Shown here: one piece after another, positions 8,253 to 15,446 of the stretch
How the letters are laid out: each line of letters begins with the position of its first letter
How positions within the stretch are numbered: the stretch's first letter is position 1
DNA from: Novosphingobium sp. SG707
Lineage (GTDB): Bacteria; Pseudomonadota; Alphaproteobacteria; Sphingomonadales; Sphingomonadaceae
Assembly: GCF_012275515.1 (NCBI RefSeq)
Contig: NZ_JAAZQL010000017.1
Location: forward strand, 1 to 33,923
Reading direction: 5' to 3'
DNA length: 33,923 nucleotides
Position numbers and translations under genes: made by a program
Notes under the pieces: model-generated
What the model saw: only the letters and a program-made list of their open reading frames with translations
What the model was told of the DNA's origin: nothing
The model's database searches: none

Positions 8253-8726
8253 ATGGAAAAGCTCGACCGGATCGATTTCAGAATGTTGTCCTATCTGCAA
8301 GAGCATGGCCGCGCAACTAACGTTGCCTTGGCAGATGCGGTCGGTCTGTCGACGAGCCCTTGTCTGTCGCGGGTGAAGAGACTCGAACATTTGGGCTACA
8401 TCAAATCTTACGGTGCCCGCGTCGCGCTGGAGATGCTGGGCGACTATGTGACGGTGTTTACCGAGGTCAAGCTGACAGGGCATCGAATTGCCAATTTCGA
8501 ACGCTTTCTCCGGCGCGCCCGTGATGTTCGCGAAATCATGGAATGCCATCATGTGACGGGCGGCTATGATTATCTGGTCAAGATCGTCGCACGCAATGTC
8601 AGTCACTATCACAGCATCATGGAAGCCCTGCTGGTCAGCGATGCGGGAATAGGCAAGTTTTCCAGCTATATTGTTCTTGGAACTCCGATCAATCGGGATT
8701 GCTATCCAATAGACGTACTCTTTTAG
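8253..8726 (+). CDS. Lrp/AsnC-family transcriptional regulator
   Basis: The 157-residue product has an N-terminal winged helix-turn-helix (LDRIDFRMLSYLQEHGR, then ADAVGLSTSPCLSRVKRLEH) and a C-terminal RAM ligand-binding domain (EVKLTGHR, ...CHHVTGGYDYLVKIV). Lrp/AsnC proteins sense amino acids and act as oligomers. It is divergent from the HAD-kinase-PLP unit with about 180 bases between the starts, so it most likely controls that unit and itself in response to the amino-acid-like substrate. ATG 8253 is chosen because AGGA lies just upstream; ATG 8238 in the same frame is possible. Confidence 0.92.
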   Translation: MEKLDRIDFRMLSYLQEHGRATNVALADAVGLSTSPCLSRVKRLEHLGYIKSYGARVALEMLGDYVTVFTEVKLTGHRIANFERFLRRARDVREIMECHHVTGGYDYLVKIVARNVSHYHSIMEALLVSDAGIGKFSSYIVLGTPINRDCYPIDVLF

Positions 8727-9100
8727 CCACCATTTAAATAATTAATATAGAAAATTTGTATAAATCTCAACCGCGAGAAAAATCTTAAAGAATGGGTATG
8801 ACATCGAGGAAGAGACTATTGCCTTGCTTGGCCCAAAGACAGATTTCTCGAAGCATGCGCCCAAAAACCGCCCTTCCGGTTCGTCCAATGCCATTGTCGC
8901 TCACGAGTTGGATACAAGGACGATGAATGATCGGCAGCTTGGCCAGTTCAGAAATCCAAAGGCGGCATTCCGGTTCGTCCCCCCTTCTTGCTATTCGTTC
9001 CGGAGAGGGTGACCCCCTGATGCATGGCAAATTGCGAAGTGCGCAATTCAGGCTGAGGCCATTAGATCTTTGAGGCGAAATGGGTGCAAGATTACCATAA
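8727..9100. other. Intergenic stretch without a gene
   Basis: No convincing gene is found. The first ~70 bases are AT-rich. A 13-base direct repeat (TTCCGGTTCGTCC) occurs at 8874-8886 and 8968-8980, 94 bases apart and embedded in otherwise unrelated sequence. Open frames on both strands (plus 8824-9012, minus 8785-9030) show no family resemblance. The stretch probably represents old mobile-element debris next to the IS200 remnant. Confidence 0.35.
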
Positions 9101-9122
9101 CTACCCGGCCGGAGGCCGGTAG
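9101..9122. mobile_element. IS200/IS605-type end hairpin
   Basis: A 9-bp stem with a single bulged C (9106) and the three-base loop GGA lies three bases beyond the stop codon of the transposase remnant. Imperfect subterminal hairpins with a bulged base are the ends recognised by Y1 transposases of the IS200/IS605 family, and position and shape fit. Whether this is the left or right end cannot be decided. Confidence 0.5.
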
Positions 9123-9124
9123 GA

Positions 9125-9412
9125 TCAGGTGGAGGGGCTGAAGCCGTCTTTGTGGGTATGATTGTCCAGATAACGCATGATGATGTTATCCGTGATGTTG
9201 CCGGACGTGATCGAGAAGTGACCCCCTCGCCCAGAACCGCTGCCCCAATGCCGTTTTCGAATGTGCTTGAATTCCTGCTGAATGCGTCGCGACGAGCGTC
9301 CTTTGGCCCGTTGGACGAATTCGCTGACCGAGAGGTGGGGCGGTATCTCGGCGAACAGACGCGCGTGGTCCTTCGACAGGGCGTCGCCGATCAGCACCTT
9401 ATAGCGGTATTC
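9125..9412 (-). pseudogene. tnpA: IS200/IS605-family TnpA remnant with internal deletion
   Basis: The minus-strand frame reads EYRYKVLIGD and then directly SKDHARLFAEIPPHLSVSEF, followed by KGRSSRRIQQEF and FKHIRKRHWG. It ends with SGNITDNIIMRYLDNH. These are the blocks of Y1 (HUH) transposases of the IS200 type, but the N-terminus is gone. The ~25 residues normally lying between the GD segment and the SKDH block are also missing. The second His of the HUH motif is Arg here (DHARLF). The product would be inactive. It sits between its own end hairpin and the toxin-antitoxin pair. Confidence 0.7.
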
Positions 9413-9451
9413 GGCGCCCAGACGATCGACATTTCCTCTCCTGGGCAGCGG

Positions 9452-9784
9452 TTAGGTGATTGCCTGCAACCCCTTCGCCTTCACGAGATTCAGCAGCTTG
9501 AGCGAGGGTCCGTCGGGGCGTTTTTCGCCGCGTTCCCATTTGCTGACAGCGTCCTTCCGGACGTTGAGGTAATGGGCGAACACCGGCTGCGAGACCTTTT
9601 CGCGCGCTCGCAAGGCACGAATTTCCTCGGGGGACATCGGCTCGACGGGGGTAAGACATAGCGCATCGAACTCGCGCATGGTCGACTTGTCGACGAATCC
9701 AATCCGATGGAGTCCCGCCGCGGCCTCATGCACCGAAGCCAGAATCGGACTTTCAGTCCGCTTGCGTTTCGCCTTCACGATCAT
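9452..9784 (-). CDS. XRE-family antitoxin
   Basis: The 110-residue product has a C-terminal helix-turn-helix of the Cro/C1 type: PEEIRALRAREKVSQPVFAH, then LNVRKDAVSKWERGEKRPDG. The N-terminal ~40 residues are a variable segment that would bind and neutralise the toxin. It is the second gene of a toxin-first pair and overlaps the toxin gene by 32 bases, the HigBA-like order. GAGG about 9 bases before ATG 9784 supports the start. Such proteins repress their own promoter, and a promoter is visible upstream of the toxin gene. Confidence 0.85.
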   Translation of the reverse strand: MIVKAKRKRTESPILASVHEAAAGLHRIGFVDKSTMREFDALCLTPVEPMSPEEIRALRAREKVSQPVFAHYLNVRKDAVSKWERGEKRPDGPSLKLLNLVKAKGLQAIT

Positions 9785-10151
9785 CGTCCGAAACCTCGAT
9801 TAATTCGCCCGCCTCGACAGCGGCCTCTACCTCGTCCTCGGAAAGGCCCAGGTACACCGTCGCCAATTGCTTCAGTGCCTTGAGTTCTTTCAAGCTTACA
9901 TTTGCCTTCTCATTCTTGGCAAAGCCATGAGCAAAGAAGCTGTGCCCGCCAACCCTGAAGAAGATGATCGTCCGAAACCCTCCTGACCTGCCACCACCGC
10001 TTCTGGCGACGCGTTGCTTGAACACGCCGCCGCCCAGGTCCGCGTCGTGATCCCCGGCCGCGACGTCAGTTGCCGCAGCGTGAAGGGTTTCCGACGCGAG
10101 TCCCGCCTTGCGCGCGAAACGAGCAAAGCCCTTCGTCATGAACACGGTCAC
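9753..10151 (-). CDS. RelE-like toxin of a type II toxin-antitoxin system
   Basis: The 132-residue product contains the block TKGFARFARKAGL, then DADLGGGVFKQRVARSG, SGGFRTIIFFRVG and FFAHGFAKNEK, typical of the RelE-related toxins (PF06296 type), which inhibit translation. The acidic tail (LSEDEVEAAVEAGELIEVSDD) is usual for this branch. The start is uncertain. GTG 10151 gives MTVFMTKGF, matching the family N-terminus; ATG 10139 is possible; a TTG at 10175 is unlikely because transcription should begin about there. Coupled to the XRE antitoxin and next to an integrase, it is probably an island-stabilising module. Confidence 0.85.
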   Translation of the reverse strand: MTVFMTKGFARFARKAGLASETLHAAATDVAAGDHDADLGGGVFKQRVARSGGGRSGGFRTIIFFRVGGHSFFAHGFAKNEKANVSLKELKALKQLATVYLGLSEDEVEAAVEAGELIEVSDDDREGETQAD

Positions 10152-10180
10152 GATGGTTCGCGCTCGACGGAACAAGTCAT

Positions 10181-10208
10181 AGTATAGTCCTTAGAGCTAC
10201 AATTTCAA
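10181..10208 (-). promoter_or_regulatory. Promoter of the toxin-antitoxin pair
   Basis: On the minus strand TTGAAA (10208-10203) and TATACT (10186-10181) are separated by 16 bases, a good sigma-70-like pair. Transcription should start near 10174, about 23 bases before the GTG chosen for the toxin. No clear palindromic operator is visible. Confidence 0.6.
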
Positions 10209-10278
10209 GACCTGCGGGGCGGCCCTGTCTGGTGGGCCGAATAAGGTCGCCATAGCACCTTCAACAGGCATGCGATGC

Positions 10279-11304
10279 TTATGCATCCAGTCTGGCGGCG
10301 AGATCGGCAGCTTTGGGTTTATAATAGATGTGAAGCATCGAAAGGGATTTGTGGCCGGTGATTGCCGCCAGTTCCAGGACGTTCGAGAGCTTCGGCGCCA
10401 TCGTCGTCGTTGCTTCCCGTCTGCTGTCGTGAAAACGAATATGCTTCAAACCTGTCGCGATCCTCGCCAGCCGGAACAGCTTGTCAAAATTGCCGGTCGC
10501 GACCGGCACGACCGGCAAATCGGGATCGCGATTCTTGACGATGCGCAGCAGGGACATTGCCGCTTTTGACAAGGGAACATAACGCTCCTCACCGTTCTTC
10601 GTTAGTTCGAGGTAGGCGTGCCGGGCCTCGAAATCGATGTTCGACCATTGCAGCGACAGGATCTCGCCCTTCCGCATGGCTGTCTCCAGGGCGAGATACA
10701 GGGCAAACGCCACCCACTGAGATGGGGTTTTCGGTTCCTTCCTGCCATCCCAGTTCAGGTGACCGATGAGGCTTTTGCGATCTTCCAGCGAAATACGCTG
10801 CGTTCGCGGGCGCGGCTTGCGCGGTTTCGTCACCAAGGAACAGGGATTGAAGGTGATCCCCATGTGCCATTCTTTCATGGCATAGGTGAACACGCTGGAG
10901 AGCAGGCAAAGCTCCCGATTCACGGACGATGCGGCGACTTTCCTAAGCCGCTTGTTCCGCCACTCGGCGATGTCGGGCCCCGTGATCGAGGCGATGGGGC
11001 GCTGGAACAGGTTGTCGTTGCGCATGAAGGCCTTGATCCTGATCTGCTCCCACCGCGCGCCACGTTTGGTCGAGGACACTTCGTCGGCATAGCGTTTCAG
11101 GGCCTCCGTCATCGGGATACCTTCTGGTGGCGGCAGGGTCTCCCGAACGATGGCCTCTACGGCGAAGCCTTCGAGTATCTTTGCTTCGGTTGAGATCGCC
11201 CAAGCTTCCGCTTGGGCCTTAGTATCGAAAGTGGCCGTTACCGTTTTTCCCTTGCGGCGGACCATGGCCCGCCATGATTTCTTTCGCTTCTGAATCGTCG
11301 CCAT
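10279..11304 (-). CDS. Tyrosine recombinase / integrase
   Basis: The 341-residue product is a phage- or island-type integrase. An N-terminal Arm-binding part (MATIQKRKKSWRAMVRRKGK) is followed by a SAM-like core-binding domain (~80-170) and the catalytic domain. The active residues are all present: Arg in LETAMRKGEI, Lys in LTKNGEERYVPL, His-x-x-Arg in RFHDSRREA, the second His in ITGHKSL, and the Tyr nucleophile in HIYYKPKAA. It should therefore be functional. ATG 11304, preceded by AGGTC, is preferred to a GTG further upstream. It marks the right end of the accessory region. Confidence 0.92.
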   Translation of the reverse strand: MATIQKRKKSWRAMVRRKGKTVTATFDTKAQAEAWAISTEAKILEGFAVEAIVRETLPPPEGIPMTEALKRYADEVSSTKRGARWEQIRIKAFMRNDNLFQRPIASITGPDIAEWRNKRLRKVAASSVNRELCLLSSVFTYAMKEWHMGITFNPCSLVTKPRKPRPRTQRISLEDRKSLIGHLNWDGRKEPKTPSQWVAFALYLALETAMRKGEILSLQWSNIDFEARHAYLELTKNGEERYVPLSKAAMSLLRIVKNRDPDLPVVPVATGNFDKLFRLARIATGLKHIRFHDSRREATTTMAPKLSNVLELAAITGHKSLSMLHIYYKPKAADLAARLDA

Positions 11305-11361
11305 GACCTGACCTTTGTGCCAAATGTGTACCACGGTCACACCGGCACGAGGTCCAGTGCG

Positions 11362-11379
11362 GTTCGGTCCAAACCGAAC
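11362..11379. promoter_or_regulatory. Inverted repeat upstream of the integrase gene
   Basis: A 7-bp perfect inverted repeat (GTTCGGT, four-base spacer, ACCGAAC) lies about 60 bases before the integrase start. It could be an operator or a recombinase/excisionase site; there is no direct evidence for either. Confidence 0.35.
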
Positions 11380-11490
11380 GCCAGATTTGCTAGCGATGGT
11401 ACAAATTGGTGCAATAGGGGATCAGAAATGATCATTCCGAGCGAAAATCAGTAAAGAAAAATATATATTTTACAGCATCTTATTGAAATT

Positions 11491-11531
11491 CCTGGACGTC
11501 AGAACGAATCTCGACCGCACCAGAACAAACG
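11491..11531 (+). other. Possible attachment site: tRNA-3'-end-like sequence
   Basis: The stretch ending CGAATCTCGACCGCACCA resembles the T-loop and acceptor 3' end of a tRNA (compare the usual TTCGAAT loop and a CCGCACC acceptor strand). It is followed nine bases later by a terminator in the same direction. No upstream tRNA body exists here, and the 5' T-stem strand does not pair. Integrases often use tRNA 3' ends, which leaves such a fragment beside the integrase. This reading is suggestive only. Confidence 0.25.
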
Positions 11532-11556
11532 AGGCAGGGGCAACCCTGCCTTTTTT
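11532..11556 (+). terminator. Rho-independent terminator
   Basis: An 8-bp perfect stem (AGGCAGGG paired with CCCTGCCT) with a GCAA tetraloop is followed by a run of six T. This is a textbook intrinsic terminator for plus-strand transcription. No plus-strand gene ends here in the present arrangement, which suggests that the gene it served was displaced by the integration. Confidence 0.8.
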
Positions 11557-11617
11557 GTTGCCCAGCCCCACCATCCCTGAAGCGCGCCCAAGCCCCTTGC
11601 TTTGTCATGCGTGGTTG

Positions 11618-11645
11618 ATATACGATCCATATATGATTCGTATAT
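11618..11645. promoter_or_regulatory. Palindromic operator of the ParD-like/map operon
   Basis: ATATACGA (11618-11625) and TCGTATAT (11638-11645) form an inverted repeat around a second palindrome CATATATG (11628-11635). It overlaps a TTGATA hexamer at 11615 and lies 13 bases before the ParD-like ATG, the position expected of an autoregulated toxin-antitoxin-type operator. Confidence 0.6.
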
Positions 11646-11657
11646 TCAGGAGCCGGT

Positions 11658-11882
11658 ATGGGCATCGTCAACATCGAGGATGAGCTGCACGAGCAATTGC
11701 GCAAGGCCAGCAAGGTCTCCTGCCGCTCGATCAACGCGCAGGCCGCATTCTGGATCCGCATCGGCATGCTGTGCGAAATGAACCCCCAGATGAGCTTTCA
11801 GGACATCGTGACGCGCGAATTGCGCGAGGCGGGCGTCGACCCGGCGCTAAGCCCAATGGGGGCCGGGGCCATAGCGGGATGA
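11658..11882 (+). CDS. ParD-like ribbon-helix-helix protein
   Basis: The 74-residue product fits the ParD-like family (PF11903 type): MGIVNIEDELHEQLRKASK, a beta-strand plus helix, then SCRSINAQAAFWIRIGMLCE as the second helix. It is expected to dimerise and bind DNA, and the 28-bp palindrome just upstream is the natural target. AGGAG lies 5 bases before the ATG. Instead of a ParE toxin it precedes methionine aminopeptidase, with a four-base ATGA overlap. It probably regulates the operon; whether it also binds the enzyme is unknown. Confidence 0.8.
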   Translation: MGIVNIEDELHEQLRKASKVSCRSINAQAAFWIRIGMLCEMNPQMSFQDIVTRELREAGVDPALSPMGAGAIAG

Positions 11883-12649
11883 TCAAGACCGCCGATGAAA
11901 TCGAGGTGATGGCACAGGCCGGTCGCCTGCTGGCCGATGTGTTCGCCTATCTCGACACGCTGCCCCTTGCGGGCGCGACGACGATGGAGATCAACGACAA
12001 GGTCGAAGCCTATATCACCGGCCCGCTGCAAAGCCGCCCGGCCAGTAAGGGGCAATATAATTACCCCTATGTACTGAACTGTTCGCGCAACCATGTGGTG
12101 TGCCACGGGATGCCTTCGGATGGCGATATTCTGGCCGACGGCGATATCGTCAATTTCGACATCACGCTGGAAAAGGACGGGTTCATCGCCGATTCGTCCA
12201 AAACCTATATGATCGGCCATGTGGCGCCCCATGCGCGGCGGCTGGTCAAAACCACCTATGAGGCGATGTGGCAGGGGATTCGCAGCGTTCGCCCCGGCGC
12301 GCGGCTGGGCGATATCGGCCATGCGATCGAGCGCCATGCCAAAAAGGCCGGTTATTCGATCGTGCGCGACTATTGCGGCCATGGCATCGGGCGCGAAATG
12401 CACGAAGATCCGCAGGTGCTGCATTTCGGCCGCCCCGGCACCGGCCTGACCCTGCGCGAGGGGATGGTCTTTACCATCGAGCCGATGCTGAACGAGGGCC
12501 GCGCAAGGGTGGAAACGCTCGACGATGGCTGGAGCGTGGTGACGGCCGACGGCAAATTGTCGGCACAATTTGAACATACCGTGGCGGTCACGGCGCAAGG
12601 TGTGCGCGTGCTGACGCTGCGGCCTGAGGAAAAGGTGGCGCGCCGTTAA
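11879..12649 (+). CDS. map: Type I methionine aminopeptidase
   Basis: The 256-residue product removes the initiator methionine from nascent proteins in the cytoplasm. The substrate His76 is in VVCHGMP. The five metal ligands are visible: Asp94 and Asp105 in VNFDITLEKDGFIADSSK, His168 in CGHGIGREMHEDP, Glu201 in FTIEPML and Glu232 in AQFEHTV. Length is normal for type I enzymes without an N-terminal extension. ATG 11879 overlaps the ParD-like stop (ATGA), so translation is coupled; the same frame runs open further upstream but only inside the ParD-like gene. This is probably a second, regulated copy; a separate housekeeping copy is assumed but cannot be seen here. Confidence 0.93.
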   Translation: MIKTADEIEVMAQAGRLLADVFAYLDTLPLAGATTMEINDKVEAYITGPLQSRPASKGQYNYPYVLNCSRNHVVCHGMPSDGDILADGDIVNFDITLEKDGFIADSSKTYMIGHVAPHARRLVKTTYEAMWQGIRSVRPGARLGDIGHAIERHAKKAGYSIVRDYCGHGIGREMHEDPQVLHFGRPGTGLTLREGMVFTIEPMLNEGRARVETLDDGWSVVTADGKLSAQFEHTVAVTAQGVRVLTLRPEEKVARR

Positions 12650-12667
12650 CCGGCGCGCCCATCCCCT

Positions 12668-13894
12668 TTAGAGCAGTTCCTTCAAAGGCACGCCGCTGTC
12701 CGCCAAGGCGGCCACATCGGGCGTCGCCCCCGCCTCGACCAGCTTGCGGCCCTGGACGTAATCCTTGACGTTGTTGACGCAATCGAGCGCGATCACACGG
12801 CCAGCCTTCAGGTAAACCACGCTGAACGAACGCGCCGCCATATCGCCGCGCAGCACCGTATGGTCATAGCCCACCGACAGGCCCGCCGTCTGCAGCCGCA
12901 GATCATACTGGTTCGACCAGAACCACGGGAAGGCGTGGTAGGGCTTTTCCTCGCCCAGAATATGTTTGGCAACGCAAGAGGCCTGATCGTTGGCGTTCTG
13001 GACCGATTCGACGCGCATCACCACGCCTTCGGCAAAGTCGCAGGCAAAGGCCGCACAATCGCCCACCGCATAGACATCGGGCAGCGAGGTGCGGCAGAAT
13101 TCATCCACGTCCACACCATTGGCCCCGGCCGCCCCGGCCAGAATCAGCGGGCCGACCGCCGGCACGATGCCGATGCCGACAATCACCACGTCGGCGGGGA
13201 CAACCTCGCCATCGGACAATTCCACGCCCGTCACCTTGTCCGTGCCGACCAGCCGCTCGACGCCGCTGATGCCGGTGCGCAGATCGACGCCATGGGCGCG
13301 GTGCTCGGCTTCATAAAAAGCCGACAGTTCCGGCCCGGCCACCCGGGCCAGCACGCGCGGCGCCAGTTCGAGCAGCGTGACATGGCGGCCCATTTTCGAG
13401 AGAACCGCGGCGGCCTCAAGCCCGATATAGCCGCCGCCGATGACGACGAAATTCTTCGCCCCCGCGTCAACCTCGGCCATCAGCGCATCAGCATCGGCCC
13501 GCGTGCGCACGCCATAGACACCGGGCAGATCAGCCCCCTCGCACGACAGGCGCCGCGCATCGCCGCCCGCCGCCCAGACCAGACGGCCATATTCGATCAC
13601 GTCGCCATCGGCCAAAGCCACCTGATGCGCCTCGCCATCGACCGAGACGACCTCGCGGCCCAGCAGCAGTTCGATCTGCTTTTCCTCCCAAAAGGCGGCG
13701 GGGCGGATATAGAGGCGGTCGAAAGTCTTTTCCCGCGCGAAATATTCCTTGGACAGAGGCGGGCGTTCATAGGGCGGTTCCACCTCGCGCCCCAAAATCG
13801 CCACGGAGCCGGTGAAGCCCCCCTGACGCAGCGCAATCGCGCATTGAGCCCCGGCGTGTCCCCCGCCCACGATCAGTATGTCTTTTTTATCCAT
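12668..13894 (-). CDS. NAD(P)H:ferredoxin/rubredoxin reductase-type flavoprotein
   Basis: The 408-residue product is a two-dinucleotide-domain FAD oxidoreductase. The FAD-binding VGGGHAGAQCA is near residue 9, followed by YERPPLSKEY, which is typical of ferredoxin-NAD reductases of the putidaredoxin-reductase type. The NAD-binding VIGGGYIGLEAA is near 152 and the second FAD motif reads VYAVGDCAA. Such enzymes pass electrons from NADH to a [2Fe-2S] ferredoxin or rubredoxin that serves a P450 or Rieske oxygenase. No ferredoxin or oxygenase gene lies nearby, so the partner is elsewhere. It converges with map, 18 bases apart. Confidence 0.9.
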   Translation of the reverse strand: MDKKDILIVGGGHAGAQCAIALRQGGFTGSVAILGREVEPPYERPPLSKEYFAREKTFDRLYIRPAAFWEEKQIELLLGREVVSVDGEAHQVALADGDVIEYGRLVWAAGGDARRLSCEGADLPGVYGVRTRADADALMAEVDAGAKNFVVIGGGYIGLEAAAVLSKMGRHVTLLELAPRVLARVAGPELSAFYEAEHRAHGVDLRTGISGVERLVGTDKVTGVELSDGEVVPADVVIVGIGIVPAVGPLILAGAAGANGVDVDEFCRTSLPDVYAVGDCAAFACDFAEGVVMRVESVQNANDQASCVAKHILGEEKPYHAFPWFWSNQYDLRLQTAGLSVGYDHTVLRGDMAARSFSVVYLKAGRVIALDCVNNVKDYVQGRKLVEAGATPDVAALADSGVPLKELL

Positions 13895-13960
13895 GGAACG
13901 TGTGGTTTGACGAAAAGCGCGCCAAGGTCAATCTGTCGCGTGATCGGAAATGCAGTCGGC

Positions 13961-15343
13961 CTATTCAATCGCCGCCATTTCCTCGGCCATGATGCGCAAA
14001 GAGCGCATATTGGTCTGCGCGGCGTTGAAACGCAGATAGGCGCCCGCGCTCTGGCTGGGGCTGAACACATTGCCCGGCGCCAGCACCACTCCGCGCGCCC
14101 GGCAGGCCTGCGCCAGCCTCGCGCTGTCCTGCCCCGGCGGCAAGGCGCACCACAGGTTGAAGCCCCCCACCGGATGGCCCCAGACCCGCAGGCCCATGGC
14201 GACCAATTGCCCGGTCAATTCCGCGCGCGCGCCCGCCAGCCTGCGCCGCAAACCATCGATATGCTTGCGATATTGCCCGCCCACCAGCACATGCGCAATC
14301 GCCGCCGCCGAGAGCGGGCTGGGTCCGCCAAAGCCGGTTGCGACCTGAAGATCGCACAGCGCATCGATCCAATCCCCCCGCGCCATGATATAGCCGCAGC
14401 GCAAGGAGGCCGAGAGCGTCTTGGAAAAGCTGCCGATGCGTATCACGCTCTGCAATCCGTCCAGCACCGCCATGCGCGGCACCTGCTGCGCGAAATCGGC
14501 AAAGATGTCGTCCTCGACGATCACCATGCCATGCGCGGCGGCAATCGCGGGCAGGCGGTGCGCGATCTGGGGCGAGAGACAGGCGCCGGTGGGATTATGC
14601 GGCGCCGAATTGGTCAGATAGAGCCGGGGCCGCTCACGCGCGACAATCGCCTCGAACTGCGCCGGATCGGGGCCATGCGGGCCATAGGGGACGCTGATCA
14701 CGCGGGCGCTGTGGGCGGCCAGCAGGGCCTGAAAATTGAAATAGCACGGATCATCGAGCAGCACCGCATCGCCCGGGCGCAGCATCAGGCGGCAGATCAA
14801 GTCGATCGCCTGCGTGCCGGAACCTGTCAGCAGCACATGGTCGGGATGCACCGCCAGCCCCTCGCCCGCCATGGCCAGCGCCAGTTGGCGTCGCAGGCTG
14901 GGTTCGCCCCGCGTTGAGCCATAGAGCGTCAGGAGCGCAGGGTCGGCCGCCACCACGCGCAACGCGCGGCGCAGGGCATCCTGCGGCATCCAGTCGGGCG
15001 GCAACCAGCCGCAGCCCGGCTTTTCGGTTTCCGCATCGGCGTCCAGCGACTGGCGCGAGACCCAGAAGGGGTCGATTTCGGCGGGCCGCGCCGGAGCATT
15101 CTGCGCCGGGCCTTTCGGCGGGGTCGCCAGACGGGCGACGAAAAAGCCCGATTTGGGCACTGCCGCGATCAGCCCGTCGGCCACCATCCGGTCATAGGCC
15201 TCGACCACCGTGGCGGGCGAGACATGCAGCGCGGCGGCGCATTGACGCACCGAGGGCAGCTTGTCCCCCTCGCCCAGCAGGCCCGAGGCGATGCGGCTGC
15301 GGATCGTGTCGATCACCATTTCGATGCGCGTGGGAGCGCTCAT
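13961..15343 (-). CDS. MocR-type regulator: wHTH fused to PLP aminotransferase domain
   Basis: The 460-residue product has a GntR-type winged helix at residues 1-70 (LGEGDKLPSVRQCAAALHVS, then VEAYDRMVADGLI). A fold-type-I aminotransferase domain follows: NSAPHNPTG, EDDIFADF, and the PLP Lys308 in GSFSKTLSASLRCGYI. MocR proteins bind PLP and regulate genes of vitamin B6, amino-acid or exporter function, usually the divergent neighbour. The start ATG 15343 lies just after the nested palindromic site at 15363-15396; the frame is open further upstream but that part runs over the operator and into the divergent gene. The likely target is the DMT exporter. Confidence 0.92.
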   Translation of the reverse strand: MSAPTRIEMVIDTIRSRIASGLLGEGDKLPSVRQCAAALHVSPATVVEAYDRMVADGLIAAVPKSGFFVARLATPPKGPAQNAPARPAEIDPFWVSRQSLDADAETEKPGCGWLPPDWMPQDALRRALRVVAADPALLTLYGSTRGEPSLRRQLALAMAGEGLAVHPDHVLLTGSGTQAIDLICRLMLRPGDAVLLDDPCYFNFQALLAAHSARVISVPYGPHGPDPAQFEAIVARERPRLYLTNSAPHNPTGACLSPQIAHRLPAIAAAHGMVIVEDDIFADFAQQVPRMAVLDGLQSVIRIGSFSKTLSASLRCGYIMARGDWIDALCDLQVATGFGGPSPLSAAAIAHVLVGGQYRKHIDGLRRRLAGARAELTGQLVAMGLRVWGHPVGGFNLWCALPPGQDSARLAQACRARGVVLAPGNVFSPSQSAGAYLRFNAAQTNMRSLRIMAEEMAAIE

Positions 15344-15362
15344 GTGTATTGGCCTTTGAAGC

Positions 15363-15396
15363 GATACAGATGATACAATCTGTATCATACTGTATC
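15363..15396. promoter_or_regulatory. Nested inverted-repeat operator between the MocR and DMT genes
   Basis: An inner inverted repeat ATGATACA-ATC-TGTATCAT (15370-15388) lies inside an outer one, GATACAG (15363-15369) and CTGTATC (15390-15396), giving four GATACA-like half sites. It sits in the 103-base gap between the divergent genes and is the obvious binding site of the MocR regulator. Confidence 0.8.
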
Positions 15397-15446
15397 TGGG
15401 CACAAGCCCCCCGCCTGCCTTATTCGATGGCCTCAAGGAGGCTGTC

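Noticed and set aside
8785..9030. An 81-codon minus-strand frame between the Lrp gene and the IS200 remnant
   Set aside because: No ribosome binding site or family match, and it covers a 13-base direct repeat in unrelated context.
12860..14917. A 685-codon open frame on the plus strand opposite the flavoprotein and MocR genes
   Set aside because: It is antisense to two certain genes, is rich in Arg/His/Gln as expected from a high-GC shadow frame, and has no family features.
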